DNA of 64,000 nucleotides, taken from the NCBI GenBank assembly GCA_035546855.1, contig DASZVY010000040.1:71939-135938 (forward strand), read 5' to 3'. This DNA is from Nitrobacter sp035546855. Lineage in GTDB: Bacteria; Pseudomonadota; Alphaproteobacteria; Rhizobiales; Xanthobacteraceae. The position numbers and the translations under genes are program-made. Shown piece by piece: positions 33,033 through 41,941 of this stretch. Within the stretch, counting starts at the first letter, position 1, and every line of letters starts with the position of its first letter. Under the pieces are notes generated by a model, which was given only the letters and a program-made list of their open reading frames with translations, did not search any database and was not told where the DNA came from.

Positions 33033-34580
33033 TCAGGCCGCCGCCGCCATGAGACGCGGGCTCGCGACATGCTCCTTGAGGGTCTTTCCGTCGGAATCGA
33101 CCTCACGCAGGGCAACGTCGTAGCTCCAGAGGTCGGCCAGGTGCTGCAGCACGCGCTTCGCGTCGACGTCGTTCAAGAGCGCGCCGTTGACGGTGCTGTG
33201 GCGAAGCAGCAACCGGCGGTCGCCGGCGAGATCGACGTCTGCAACTTCGATATTCGCGTCGACGACGCCGACATCGTATTGCCGCGCCAGCGCGCGGCGA
33301 ATCCGCCGGTAGCCGCGCTCGTCATGGATGGCCGAGACCCGGATGCCCGCGGTTTCGGCCGGATCATCGTGCAGGTGGAACATCCGCATCCGCCGCATCA
33401 ACCGCGGGCTGAGAAACTGGCTGATGAAGCTCTCGTCGCGGTAGTTGGCCCAGACGTCGCGCAGGACACCCATCACATCGCCCTGCCCCGCGATATCCGG
33501 AAACCACGCGCGATCCTCTTCGTCAGGATCGGAGACGATGGCCTCGATATCCTGCATCATCGCAAACCCGAGCGCATAGGGATTGAAGCCAGAGAAACGC
33601 GGGTCGTCAAAATCGGGCTGGAAGACAACGTTGGTGTGCGACTGGAGAAATTCGAGGAAGTTTCCGTCGGAAATTCTTCCCTGCTGGTGCAGCCGCGCCA
33701 TGATGCGATAGTGAACGTAGGTCGCGGTCCCCTCGTTCATGACCTTGGTCTGGCCCTGCGGGTAGAAATACTGGGCAATATTGCGCACGATCCGCAGCAA
33801 CTCGCGTTGCCATGGCTGCAGCCGCGGCGCCGACTTTTCCAGGAAATAAAGGATGTTCTCCTGCGGCAGGCCAAGCAGGGCGGCGCGCCGATCGGCGTTG
33901 AGTTCGGACTTGCTCTTATGGTGACCGGACGGGACCGTGCGCCACAGATCGTTGAAAATGCTTTCCTCGTGTCGCCGGCGGTCGCGCGCGCGCTTCTCCT
34001 CGGCGCGAAGGTCGAGCTTTTTCTTTCCGGGATAGCGATAGACGCCGTGCGACATCAAGGCGTGTGCCGCATCGAGGGTTCGTTCGACCAGCGCATGGCC
34101 GTGGCGTTCCTCGCAATGCGCGATGTAGCTCTTGGCGAAGTCGAGATAGTCGAGAATGCCGTCGGCGTCGGTCCATTGCTTGAACAGGTAGTTATTCTTG
34201 AAAAAGTGATTATGCCCGAACGCGGCGTGTGCCGTGACGAGCGTCTGCATCGTCGCCGTGTTCTCCTCCATCAGATAGGAGATGCACGGCGAACTGTTGA
34301 TGACGATCTCGTAGGCCAGTCCCATCAGGCCCTTGCGGTAAAAAGTCTCCTGATGCGCGAACTGCTTGCCGAACGACCAATGCTTGTAGAACAACGGCAT
34401 GCCGACGGACGAATAGGCATCGAGCATCTGCTCGGCGGTAATCACCTCGATCTGATTGGGATAGGTATTGAGGCCGAGTTCAGATATCGCGACATGTTCA
34501 CAAGCATCATAGATGCGTTGCAGGGTTGCGAAATCCCAGTCCGCACCATGAAACAGATATCCCGACGACGGGGCACTCAT
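33033..34580 (-). CDS. SpoVR family protein
   Basis: A 515-residue member of the SpoVR/YcgB family (LFHGADWDFATLQRIYDACE, YPNQIEVITAEQMLDAY, FGHNHFFKNNYLF, YFYPQGQTKVMNEGTATYVHY). In sporulating bacilli SpoVR affects cortex formation; in Gram-negative bacteria the gene regularly follows prkA and yeaH and is tied to stress and stationary phase, but its biochemistry is unknown. The HNHF and NEGTATYVHY histidines and glutamate resemble a metal site. Its ATG overlaps the yeaH stop by 4 bp (ATGA), so the two are coupled. Confidence 0.95.
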   Translation of the reverse strand: MSAPSSGYLFHGADWDFATLQRIYDACEHVAISELGLNTYPNQIEVITAEQMLDAYSSVGMPLFYKHWSFGKQFAHQETFYRKGLMGLAYEIVINSSPCISYLMEENTATMQTLVTAHAAFGHNHFFKNNYLFKQWTDADGILDYLDFAKSYIAHCEERHGHALVERTLDAAHALMSHGVYRYPGKKKLDLRAEEKRARDRRRHEESIFNDLWRTVPSGHHKSKSELNADRRAALLGLPQENILYFLEKSAPRLQPWQRELLRIVRNIAQYFYPQGQTKVMNEGTATYVHYRIMARLHQQGRISDGNFLEFLQSHTNVVFQPDFDDPRFSGFNPYALGFAMMQDIEAIVSDPDEEDRAWFPDIAGQGDVMGVLRDVWANYRDESFISQFLSPRLMRRMRMFHLHDDPAETAGIRVSAIHDERGYRRIRRALARQYDVGVVDANIEVADVDLAGDRRLLLRHSTVNGALLNDVDAKRVLQHLADLWSYDVALREVDSDGKTLKEHVASPRLMAAAA

Positions 34581-35851
34581 GGCGCAGCCTTTTCGTGCTT
34601 GTTGCGGCGCTGGAAGAGATCGTGAAACACCGGAAAAATCTCGCTGCGATCATTGACCTTTCGCGCCGATAGCGGCGCGCCCTCGGCGCGCAGCCGCTGA
34701 TACAGGGTCCATAGGGAGGAGTCAGGCATCTCGAACGACGTTCCGCCGGCCTCGCCAACCTCGAGATAAGCAAAGAACTGCGTCACCGGAAGGATCGACT
34801 CCGTCAGAATCCGGCCGGCGACCGCGTCGTCCGAATAGGCGTTGTCACCGTCCGACGCCTGTGCCGCGTAGATATTCCAGTCCTCGGGGCGATACCGGCT
34901 CTTGACGATCTCGCTCATGGCTGCGAGCGCGCTCGACACCATCGTGCCGCCCGACGCCGGGCCATGGAAGAACGTATCCTCGTCCACCTCCTCGGCGCGG
35001 TCGGTATGACGGATGAAGACAATCTCGACGTGGCGGTAGCGCCGCGTCAAGAAGACGTAGAGCAGCATGTAGAATCGTTTCGCGAGATCCTTCATGTGCT
35101 CCGACATCGAGCCGGAGACGTCCATCAGGCAGAACATCACCGCCTGCGCGATGGGCTTCGGGGTGGTCTCGAAGCGACGATAGCGGATATCAATCGGATC
35201 GATGAAGGGAATCCGCTTCATCTTCGCCTTGAGAGATGCGATCTCGGCCAGGAGTTCGATGCGGCGGGCCTCGCCGCAGTCCGCCAGTTCGGCCTCCAGT
35301 TCGGCGACCTCCTCTGGCTTCGGTCGGCGCAGCGCGATCCTGCGCGTCATCGCCAACCGGACAGTGCGGCTCACCGAAATATTGGCCGGCGATCCCGTGA
35401 CGGAATAGCCGGCGCGGCGAAGTCCTTCGCTCTCGGCCGCCGCGAGACGGCGCTTGGCGAGATCCGGAAGCTCGAGATCGTCGAGAAAGATATCGACGAA
35501 TTCGTCGCGGCTCAGAACGAAGCGGAACGCATCCTCGCTGTCGCCCTCTCCCGCGTCGCGCGGCTTGCAACCCTGTCCACCTTCCGGACGCGGCAGCACG
35601 TCGCCCTCGACGAACTTCTTGTTGCCGGGAAGGATCATGTCGCGCACGCCGCCTTCACGCCGGAAACGCGGCTCATGCATCCCGTCCAGCGGAATGCTGA
35701 CCTCGCCGCCGTCAAGAATATCCCTGACGCCCCGTTCTTCGGAGGATTTCTTGACCGCGCTGCGGACCAGCGTCTTGGCGCGACGCAGGAATCGCTGGCG
35801 ATTCTCGAGACTCTTGCCGCTCGGATTCAGGCGTCGGTCGACGATGTGCAT
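34577..35851 (-). CDS. yeaH: YeaH/YhbH family protein with VWA-like domain (DUF444)
   Basis: A 424-residue DUF444 protein. The N-terminal part is basic (about 1-60); the C-terminal half is a von Willebrand A-like domain with a MIDAS motif DVSGSMS (from Asp244) and later SGGTMVSSAL and ASDGDN segments. It is the usual partner of PrkA and SpoVR, possibly as an adaptor or assembly factor. The ATG at 35851 was preferred to a GTG six codons upstream. It is preceded by two long stem-loops (35870-36035), so its translation may be set by RNA structure rather than by a strong ribosome site. Confidence 0.93.
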   Translation of the reverse strand: MHIVDRRLNPSGKSLENRQRFLRRAKTLVRSAVKKSSEERGVRDILDGGEVSIPLDGMHEPRFRREGGVRDMILPGNKKFVEGDVLPRPEGGQGCKPRDAGEGDSEDAFRFVLSRDEFVDIFLDDLELPDLAKRRLAAAESEGLRRAGYSVTGSPANISVSRTVRLAMTRRIALRRPKPEEVAELEAELADCGEARRIELLAEIASLKAKMKRIPFIDPIDIRYRRFETTPKPIAQAVMFCLMDVSGSMSEHMKDLAKRFYMLLYVFLTRRYRHVEIVFIRHTDRAEEVDEDTFFHGPASGGTMVSSALAAMSEIVKSRYRPEDWNIYAAQASDGDNAYSDDAVAGRILTESILPVTQFFAYLEVGEAGGTSFEMPDSSLWTLYQRLRAEGAPLSARKVNDRSEIFPVFHDLFQRRNKHEKAAP

Positions 35852-35869
35852 CGCTGGTCCGCGCTCCAC

Positions 35870-35945
35870 CTGGTGCCCGGTTTTTGACGTTCGTGATACA
35901 GCGCTGCACCCTTAGACACGAACGTCGAAAACCAAAGGGCACCAG
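35870..35945 (-). repeat. Long inverted repeat just upstream of yeaH
   Basis: CTGGTGCCC (35870-35878) pairs with GGGCACCAG (35937-35945), and GACGTTCGTG (35886-35895) with CACGAACGTC (35917-35926), separated by unequal A/T-rich bulges and a 21-nt loop. As RNA on the minus strand this would be a strong two-part stem ending 18 nt before the yeaH start. Confidence 0.8.
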
Positions 35946-35958
35946 CAAATTTACGATT

Positions 35959-36035
35959 CTAGTACCGCTTTCCATTTGACGGGCCTGAAGGAATTCGCAG
36001 CAAATAGTGCGGGCCCGTCAAATGGACGGTACTAG
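35959..36035 (-). repeat. Second long inverted repeat, beginning at the prkA stop codon
   Basis: CTAGTACCG-CTT-TCCATTTGACGGGCC (35959-35985) pairs with GGCCCGTCAAATGGACGGTACTAG (36012-36035) except for a 3-nt bulge. The prkA TAG (36032-36034) lies in the outer stem. No T-run follows, so it looks more like an mRNA-stabilising or processing element, or a small mobile palindrome, than a terminator. Confidence 0.8.
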
Positions 36036-37975
36036 CCGGCCTGCTTCACCCGCATGTACCACTCCACCAGACGGCGAACCTGACGCTCGGTATAACCGCG
36101 CTCCACCATCCGCTGCACGAACTCGCCGTGCTTCTTCTCGGTGTCGCCGTCTTTTTTTGAGCCGAACGAAATCACCGGCAACAAGTCCTCGACTTGCGAG
36201 AAGATGCGCTTTTCGATCACTTCGCGGATCTTCTCGTAGCTCGTCCAGTTCGGGTTCTTGCCGCCATTCTGCGCCCGCGATCTGAGCGAGAATTTGACGA
36301 TCTCGTTGCGGAAGTCCTTCGGGTTGGCAATTCCGGCAGGCTTTTCGATCTTGGTCAGTTCCTGGTTGAGCAGTTCGCGGTCGAGAAGTTGCCCGGTGTC
36401 GGGGTCCTTGAAGTCCTGATCCTCGATCCAGGCGTCGGCGTAGTCGACATAGCGATCGAACAGATTCTGGCCGTAATCCGTATAGGATTCCAGATAGGCC
36501 TTCTGAATCTCGTTTCCGATGAACTCCGCATAGCGCGTGACAAGCTCCGCCTTGATGAACTCGAGGTACCGCTTCTCGGTCTCCTCCGGCAGTTGCTCGC
36601 GCCGGATCGCCTGCTCAAGGATATACATCAGGTGAACCGGATCGGCGCCCACTTCCGAGGTATCGTGATTGTAGGTCGCGGCCAGCACCTTGAACGCAAA
36701 CCGCGTCGAGATGCCATCCATGCCTTCATCGACGCCCGCGGCATCCTTGTATTCCTGCACGCTGCGCGCGCGCGGATCGGATTCCTTCAGGCTTTCGCCG
36801 TCGTAAACCCGCATCTTCGCAAAGAGGGTGGAGTTCTCGTGCTTGCGCAGCCGCGAGGCCACCGTGAAACGCGCCAGCGTCTCGAGCGTGGCTGGAGCAC
36901 AGGGCGCGTTTGCCAGCTCTGATCCCGAGATCAGTTTCTCATAGATTTTCTGCTCCTCGGTCACACGCAGGCAGTAAGGAACCTTGATCACGCAGATGCG
37001 ATCGATGAACGCTTCGTTGTTCTTGTTGGTCTTGAAGCTCTGCCACTCGGCTTCGTTCGAGTGTGCGAGAATGACGCCCGTGAACGGAATTGCGCCGATG
37101 TTCTCGGTGCCGATGTAGTTGCCTTCCTGTGTCGCGGTGAGCAGCGGATGCAACATCTTGATCGGCGCCTTGAACATCTCGACGAACTCGAGGATGCCTT
37201 GATTGGCGCGATTGAGGCCGCCGGAATAGCTGTAGGCATCGGGATCGTTCTGCGCGAAAACCTCGAGCTTGCGGATGTCGACCTTGCCCACCAGCGACGA
37301 AATGTCCTGATTGTTCTCGTCGCCCGGCTCGGTCTTGGCGATCGCGATCTGCCGCAGGCGCGACGGTTGGACGCGCACCACGCGGAAGCGGGAGATATCT
37401 CCGCCGAAGGCTTCGAGCCGCTTGTAGCACCACGGGCTCATCAATCCCGTCAGCCGGCGGCTCGGGATGCCATATCGCTCCTCGATCATCGATCCGAGCG
37501 TATCGGGATCGAACAGACCAAGGGGGGACTCAAACACCGGGCTCAGCTCATCACCCGCCTTGAGCACATAGATCGGGTGAACCTCCATCAACGACTTCAG
37601 GCGCTCTGCGAGCGAAGACTTGCCGCCACCCACGGGGCCAAGCAAATAGAGTATCTGTTTGCGCTCTTCCAATCCCTGCGCCGCGTGGCGGAAGAAGGCG
37701 ACGATCCGCTCGATCGTTTCCTCCATCCCGTGGAACCCGGCGAATGCCGGATAGGTCCGCACCGTCCGATTCAAAAAAATTCGGCCAAGGCGGGAGTCCT
37801 TGGCCGTGTCAATCATCTGGGGCTCGCCGATGGCGGCCAATATTCGTTCGGCTGCGTTGGCGTATCGCATGGGATCATCGCGACATGACTCGAGATACTC
37901 CGCCATCGACATGTCTGTTTCGCTTCGGGCCTCAAACGAACGGGCGAATGCATTGAACAGAGAATCGTTGTACAT
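36032..37975 (-). CDS. prkA: PrkA serine protein kinase / AAA+ protein (YeaG)
   Basis: A 647-residue PrkA. The AAA+ domain carries Walker A GPVGGGKS (113-120), a long stretch around SGGLNRANQGILEFVEMFK, and a Walker-B-like IPFTGVILAHSNEAEW. The C-terminal PrkA domain (about 400-640) holds the region with remote similarity to eukaryotic kinases. E. coli YeaG helps survival of long nitrogen starvation and is made with sigma-54/NtrC. Here a sigma-54-like promoter lies at 38124-38140, giving a leader of about 135 nt. It is the first gene of prkA-yeaH-spoVR. The ORF upstream extension to 38383 has no family support; MYNDSLFN at 37975 is the natural start. Confidence 0.95.
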   Translation of the reverse strand: MYNDSLFNAFARSFEARSETDMSMAEYLESCRDDPMRYANAAERILAAIGEPQMIDTAKDSRLGRIFLNRTVRTYPAFAGFHGMEETIERIVAFFRHAAQGLEERKQILYLLGPVGGGKSSLAERLKSLMEVHPIYVLKAGDELSPVFESPLGLFDPDTLGSMIEERYGIPSRRLTGLMSPWCYKRLEAFGGDISRFRVVRVQPSRLRQIAIAKTEPGDENNQDISSLVGKVDIRKLEVFAQNDPDAYSYSGGLNRANQGILEFVEMFKAPIKMLHPLLTATQEGNYIGTENIGAIPFTGVILAHSNEAEWQSFKTNKNNEAFIDRICVIKVPYCLRVTEEQKIYEKLISGSELANAPCAPATLETLARFTVASRLRKHENSTLFAKMRVYDGESLKESDPRARSVQEYKDAAGVDEGMDGISTRFAFKVLAATYNHDTSEVGADPVHLMYILEQAIRREQLPEETEKRYLEFIKAELVTRYAEFIGNEIQKAYLESYTDYGQNLFDRYVDYADAWIEDQDFKDPDTGQLLDRELLNQELTKIEKPAGIANPKDFRNEIVKFSLRSRAQNGGKNPNWTSYEKIREVIEKRIFSQVEDLLPVISFGSKKDGDTEKKHGEFVQRMVERGYTERQVRRLVEWYMRVKQAG

Positions 37976-38123
37976 GATGATCTCTTTCTCCTTGTCCGAT
38001 CGATCTCCTGAACGCGTCGCTCCCAATCCATCCGACCCGCGTCGATCTGCGATCGACCACGAATCAGTAACTCCGGACCTCGATTGAACACTTTGTAGGC
38101 AGATCCTTGCAATGCACAATCTG

Positions 38124-38140
38124 TGCAAAGGCCGGTCCAA
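38124..38140 (-). promoter_or_regulatory. Sigma-54-type -24/-12 promoter of prkA
   Basis: The minus strand reads TTGGACCGGCCTTTGCA: GG and GC elements 10 nt apart as required, with TTTGCA matching the -12 box and 2 mismatches in the -24 box (consensus TGGCACG-N4-TTGCW). It is the only such match seen in the 370-bp gap 37976-38345, and it faces prkA. Conserved sigma-54 control of yeaG in E. coli supports it. Confidence 0.6.
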
Positions 38141-38213
38141 TAGGAGGCATTTGCCAGGAACTTGTGCGAATGGAACCGCCAAACGCCTCTGCGAGCCAAA
38201 AAGGCAGGGCATT

Positions 38214-38229
38214 GTTGCTGTCGAGCAAC
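38214..38229. promoter_or_regulatory. GTTGCT-N4-AGCAAC palindrome, candidate activator site upstream of the prkA promoter
   Basis: A 6-bp perfect inverted repeat with a 4-bp centre, about 75-90 bp upstream of the -24 box, a usual distance for a sigma-54 enhancer-binding protein. It does not match the NtrC consensus well. Confidence 0.35.
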
Positions 38230-38345
38230 TTGCGTTTGCCGCCTCTTGCGAACTCCTCAATTCGCGTTCCGACACCAATGGAACGCCGAAATGCTGATGA
38301 TTGTTCCGTGATCCATCATCGGATGCGCCGAAAGAGCGGAAATGG

Positions 38346-39080
38346 CTAGGGTCGGAGATCCATATCGATGCGGACGAAATCACCGCGATATGTCACCTCG
38401 CCGAGATAGATCACGGTGCGACCATGCGTCGTGAAGACGCGCCGAACTTCCGCGACCGGTGAATTCAGCGGCACGTGAAGAAGTCGCGCAACTTCGAGAT
38501 CGGCCGTTCCGATAGTCAGGGTTTGCCGTGCGCTGACGATCGGAGCTTCGCGCAAATCCTTCAGAATAGGAATCACCGTCTCCTTGCGGAAGCGCTTTGG
38601 AAACTTCCGGAATATTTTTTCGTCGAGATAGATCGAGATCACACAGTAAGGCTGATCGTTGCGCGAGTGGACCCTGCGCATGAAGACATATTGCGCGGCG
38701 GGGATGCCGTCCTCAGAAAGCAGCGGGGCATCGGTACGGCTTTCGGAGATATTCAGAATCTCCGGCGACGTATCGCGATACATCTCGGCGAGATCGGACA
38801 GCGTGGTCTCCACCTTGAGCCAGCGATCCTGCTTCAACGATCCCGTGATGAATGTCCCCCGGCCCTGCTGCGCCTCCACAATTCCATCGCGCGCCAGCAA
38901 GTCGACAGCTTGCCGGATCGTCACCCGCGAAACGCCGAACTCCGATGCGAGCAGTTCGTTGGCCGGCAGGCGCGCGCCATGGGCCCAGATTCCGCGCGCA
39001 ATGCGCTGCCGGAAAATGTCGGCGATCTGGGCATATTTAGGAACGTGACTATCGAAATGAGGTCCGTCTTCAGCTTTCAT
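38346..39080 (-). CDS. GntR-family regulator, HutC/UbiC (UTRA) subgroup
   Basis: A 244-residue regulator: wHTH at about 15-75 (PANELLASEFGVSRVTIRQAVDLLARDGIVEAQQGRGTFI) and a UTRA ligand domain (VFMRRVHSRNDQPYCVISIYL; VAEVRRVFTTHGRTVIYLGEV). It follows the GMC oxidoreductase gene with a 5-bp gap and is probably the last gene of the MLE-GMC-GntR operon, controlling it and the divergent ABC importer. The ATG at 39080 was preferred to a TTG inside the upstream stop. The effector is presumably the imported substrate or an intermediate. Confidence 0.9.
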   Translation of the reverse strand: MKAEDGPHFDSHVPKYAQIADIFRQRIARGIWAHGARLPANELLASEFGVSRVTIRQAVDLLARDGIVEAQQGRGTFITGSLKQDRWLKVETTLSDLAEMYRDTSPEILNISESRTDAPLLSEDGIPAAQYVFMRRVHSRNDQPYCVISIYLDEKIFRKFPKRFRKETVIPILKDLREAPIVSARQTLTIGTADLEVARLLHVPLNSPVAEVRRVFTTHGRTVIYLGEVTYRGDFVRIDMDLRP

Positions 39081-39085
39081 GCCGC

Positions 39086-40684
39086 TCAACCTGACATCAG
39101 AAGGGCCGCTCCGCGCTCCCCGATCATCAGGCTCGTCGCATTGGTATTGGCGGAGGTAATCAAGGGCATCACCGAGGCATCGATCACGCGGAGATTTTCC
39201 ACGCCGCGAACCCGCAACTGCGGATCGAGGACCGACCTGTCATCGTTCCCCATCCGGCAAGTCCCGACGCAATGAAAGACCGTACCGCCCGTGGTCCGCG
39301 CAAAATCCCACAGTCCAGCGTCGTCCTCAGCAACGTTACCCGGCACCATCTCGACATCCCAGAGGTCACGGAAGGACGGCTGGCGGTAAATCTCGCGCAA
39401 CATCTTGAGCCCGGCCACGATGACCTTGCGATCGATATCTTCCGCGAAATAGTTCGGAACGATATGGGGCTGGTCGAATGGATCGGCGGAGCGGATAGCG
39501 AGATGCCCACGCGATTCCTCATGGCATTGCCAGACCGATGCGGTGAATCCCGAATAGGCGTGCAGCGGCGTGCCCGGTTTATCGACCGACAGCGGCATGA
39601 CATTGAACTGAACGTCGGGCCGGCCTCCAATCGCGTATGCGGTGCAGGCGGCGCCGCCGACCTGTCCCGCGCCGGCGCTCAAAGGGCCGCTTCCCGCGAT
39701 CGCCCATTGCAGGCCCATTTTTGCCAGGCCGTAGGGGCTTCGCACCTGGTCGTTCAGCGATATCGGCCGCTTGAGCCTGACGATCAAACGCGCCTGATAG
39801 TGGTCCTGCAGATTGCGTCCGACCTCCGGCGCATCTGCAACAACGGGAATGTCAAGTTTGCGTAGCAACTCCGCAGGACCGATGCCGGACAGTTGCAGAA
39901 GCTGCGGCGACTGCAGCGCGCCCGCCGATAAGACGACTTCGCGATCCGCGGTAGCTGACAGGACCTCGCGACTCCTGATCCATTCCACACCGGTCGCAAC
40001 CCCGGCGGAGAAGATGACGCGGCTGACCTGCGCGCCGGTTACAACCGTCAGATTCGGACGATGCAAGGCGGGCCGCAGGAACGCCGACGCCGAACTCGTG
40101 CGCCAGCGGCGCCCGATGCCAAGCTGATAGGCTCCCACACCGAATGTCGTCGCGCCGTTGAAATCCGGATTTCGCGGCAGTCCGAATTCGACTCCGGCAT
40201 CGACCCAGGCCCATGAGGCTTCATTGCCGGTGCGGAGATCCGAAACCTCGAATTCGCCGAAGCCCCCGTGGTATTGACTGTCTCCTCCTTCATATCGTTC
40301 GTAACGGCGGAAGTACGGAAGCAGATCGCGATAGCTCCAACCCGTCGCGCCAAGGCGCTCCCAATCGTCGAAATCCTCGTGTTGGCCGCGAATGAAGATC
40401 AACCCGTTAATCGAGGATGACCCGCCGATCACGCGACCGCGCGGCCAGATGATCGAGCGCCCCCCGGTGATGTCGCTTGGTTCGGTCGCGAACTGACGAG
40501 AAAACCGGTTGTCGTAAATCGATCTGTAATAGCCGACGGGAAGCTTGAGCCAGAAATTGCGGTCGGAGCCGCCGGCCTCCAACAACAGGACACGGCATGC
40601 CGGATCGGCGGAGAGCCGATTCGCAACGAGACATCCCGCCGAGCCGGCACCGACGATGATGTAGTCATATCCCTGCGCCGTCAT
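39086..40684 (-). CDS. GMC-family FAD oxidoreductase (choline dehydrogenase-like)
   Basis: A 532-residue GMC flavoenzyme: FAD loop VGAGSAGCLVANRLS near the N-terminus, GMC signature 1 (RGRVIGGSSSINGLIFIRG), signature 2 (GALQSPQLLQLSGIGP), the catalytic His in GTVFHCVGTCRMG and Asn in NTNATSLMIGE. Such enzymes oxidise primary or secondary alcohols to aldehydes or ketones. No signal peptide is present, so it acts in the cytoplasm. It starts 17 bp after the enolase-superfamily gene. The substrate is presumably the alcohol or polyol imported by the divergent transporter. Confidence 0.92.
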   Translation of the reverse strand: MTAQGYDYIIVGAGSAGCLVANRLSADPACRVLLLEAGGSDRNFWLKLPVGYYRSIYDNRFSRQFATEPSDITGGRSIIWPRGRVIGGSSSINGLIFIRGQHEDFDDWERLGATGWSYRDLLPYFRRYERYEGGDSQYHGGFGEFEVSDLRTGNEASWAWVDAGVEFGLPRNPDFNGATTFGVGAYQLGIGRRWRTSSASAFLRPALHRPNLTVVTGAQVSRVIFSAGVATGVEWIRSREVLSATADREVVLSAGALQSPQLLQLSGIGPAELLRKLDIPVVADAPEVGRNLQDHYQARLIVRLKRPISLNDQVRSPYGLAKMGLQWAIAGSGPLSAGAGQVGGAACTAYAIGGRPDVQFNVMPLSVDKPGTPLHAYSGFTASVWQCHEESRGHLAIRSADPFDQPHIVPNYFAEDIDRKVIVAGLKMLREIYRQPSFRDLWDVEMVPGNVAEDDAGLWDFARTTGGTVFHCVGTCRMGNDDRSVLDPQLRVRGVENLRVIDASVMPLITSANTNATSLMIGERGAALLMSG

Positions 40685-40701
40685 ATCAGCTTTCTGTCGG
40701 A

Positions 40702-41829
40702 TCAGACCGTTCGATACGAAGCAATCGACGCCAGATCCGGCTCGATTCCGAGACCCGCGTCGTCGCCAAGCGCGATCATGCCGTCCCTGACGTCGGCAAC
40801 GGGGCCGCAAAACCGATCGCGCAGCGGGTTCTCGTTTGAATCCACCTCCAGCAACCCGTCGCCGCCAACGCCCGCGAGCAGATGCGCCGACGCGAGAAGG
40901 CCGATTCCGCCACCAAGATAGTGCGGGCAAAAGATCTTGCCGGACTTGAGAATGTCCCGCGCGATGCCGGTGCAGACACTCAAGCCGCCCCACTTGGCAA
41001 TATCGGGTTGGACCACGCCGAGCACGCCATCGCCGAGCGCCTGCGCGAAGCTTGCCCGGTTCGCCATGTTTTCGCCGGCGGCGAGCGGCGTGCCGATGGC
41101 CTGACGCAGCCGTTGCCATTCTTCCCAAGGACGATCGGCGCGGATGGGTTCTTCGAGCCACGCCAGTGCGAATTCACCAAGCCGCGGCGCGACATCGAGC
41201 GCACGCTCGAGCGACCAGCCCTGATTGACGTCTGCAGCCAACATTCCATTACCGACCAAGGAACGCAGCGCCGCCAGATTGGCGCGATCGATGGCGGCAT
41301 CGAAGCCGATCTTCAGCTTGAGCGCGCGATGTCCCCTCTGCAGCGCAGCTTCCGCCATCTGCTCCGAACCCGTGGGATTGATGCCGCTGGCATAGACGCG
41401 AATCCGACTGCGGCTGCCGCCAAGCAGAGCCCACAACGGTTGCCTCCGTCGCCGTGCATAAAGATCCCATATCGCGAGATCGATTCCTGCGATGGCCTGC
41501 GCGAATGGACCTGCCTCACCGCATTGCAAGGCGAGCACAGAGGTCTTTTCGGTCAAGGCCTCAAAAATGTCCGAAGGCTGGCTCGCCCGGAGACCAGAGG
41601 CGGCAGGCGCAAGAATCTCGTTGACGATCCGCGCCCTGTGTTCTGCGCCGACAGATGGAAAATTAGCCCAGACTTCACCCCAGCCAACGAAACCCTCGTC
41701 ATCCTCGACGCGTACGAAAACCGCGGGACGATCGAGCATTCGCCCGAACGAGGTCACGACCGGCGTTGACAACGGATAGCGATAGCAAGACGCTTCAATC
41801 TTGCGGACGGCAAATGTCTGCGCGGTCAT
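40702..41829 (-). CDS. Mandelate racemase/muconate lactonizing enzyme-family protein
   Basis: A 375-residue enolase-superfamily enzyme. Metal ligands follow the order Asp (LAADVNQGW), Glu (AWLEEPI), Glu (AAGEN); the first catalytic base is the KLK of ALKLKIGF and the second is Lys in QPDIAKWGG, a muconate-lactonizing/racemase (MLE subgroup) pattern rather than the His-Asp dyad of mandelate racemase. Likely reactions are racemisation, cycloisomerisation or dehydration of a carboxylate. It is the first gene of an operon with the GMC oxidoreductase and HutC-type regulator. The ATG at 41829 was chosen over a TTG three codons upstream; no strong ribosome site is seen. Confidence 0.88.
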   Translation of the reverse strand: MTAQTFAVRKIEASCYRYPLSTPVVTSFGRMLDRPAVFVRVEDDEGFVGWGEVWANFPSVGAEHRARIVNEILAPAASGLRASQPSDIFEALTEKTSVLALQCGEAGPFAQAIAGIDLAIWDLYARRRRQPLWALLGGSRSRIRVYASGINPTGSEQMAEAALQRGHRALKLKIGFDAAIDRANLAALRSLVGNGMLAADVNQGWSLERALDVAPRLGEFALAWLEEPIRADRPWEEWQRLRQAIGTPLAAGENMANRASFAQALGDGVLGVVQPDIAKWGGLSVCTGIARDILKSGKIFCPHYLGGGIGLLASAHLLAGVGGDGLLEVDSNENPLRDRFCGPVADVRDGMIALGDDAGLGIEPDLASIASYRTV

Positions 41830-41880
41830 TTCATGCAATCCGAAGGTCGCATCCGGGAGGCGCCAGCCGCCTCTTGTATG

Positions 41881-41902
41881 GTCATCCTATCTATAATATG
41901 AC
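41881..41902. promoter_or_regulatory. GTCAT-N12-ATGAC inverted repeat over a TATAAT box; candidate GntR operator
   Basis: GTCAT (41881-41885) and ATGAC (41898-41902) flank a TATAAT (41892-41897) in the divergent gap between the MLE-like gene and the ABC permease gene. A repressor on it would block the importer promoter. The HutC-type regulator at 38346-39080 is the likely binder. Confidence 0.45.
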
Positions 41903-41941
41903 TTGGGTCGGAGCAACCGGAATTGCACGCCGAAGGGCCGA

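Noticed and set aside
37976..38383. N-terminal extension of prkA
   Set aside because: The extra 136 codons have no family likeness, cover the sigma-54-like promoter and run into the GntR gene; PrkA proteins begin close to MYNDSLFN at 37975.
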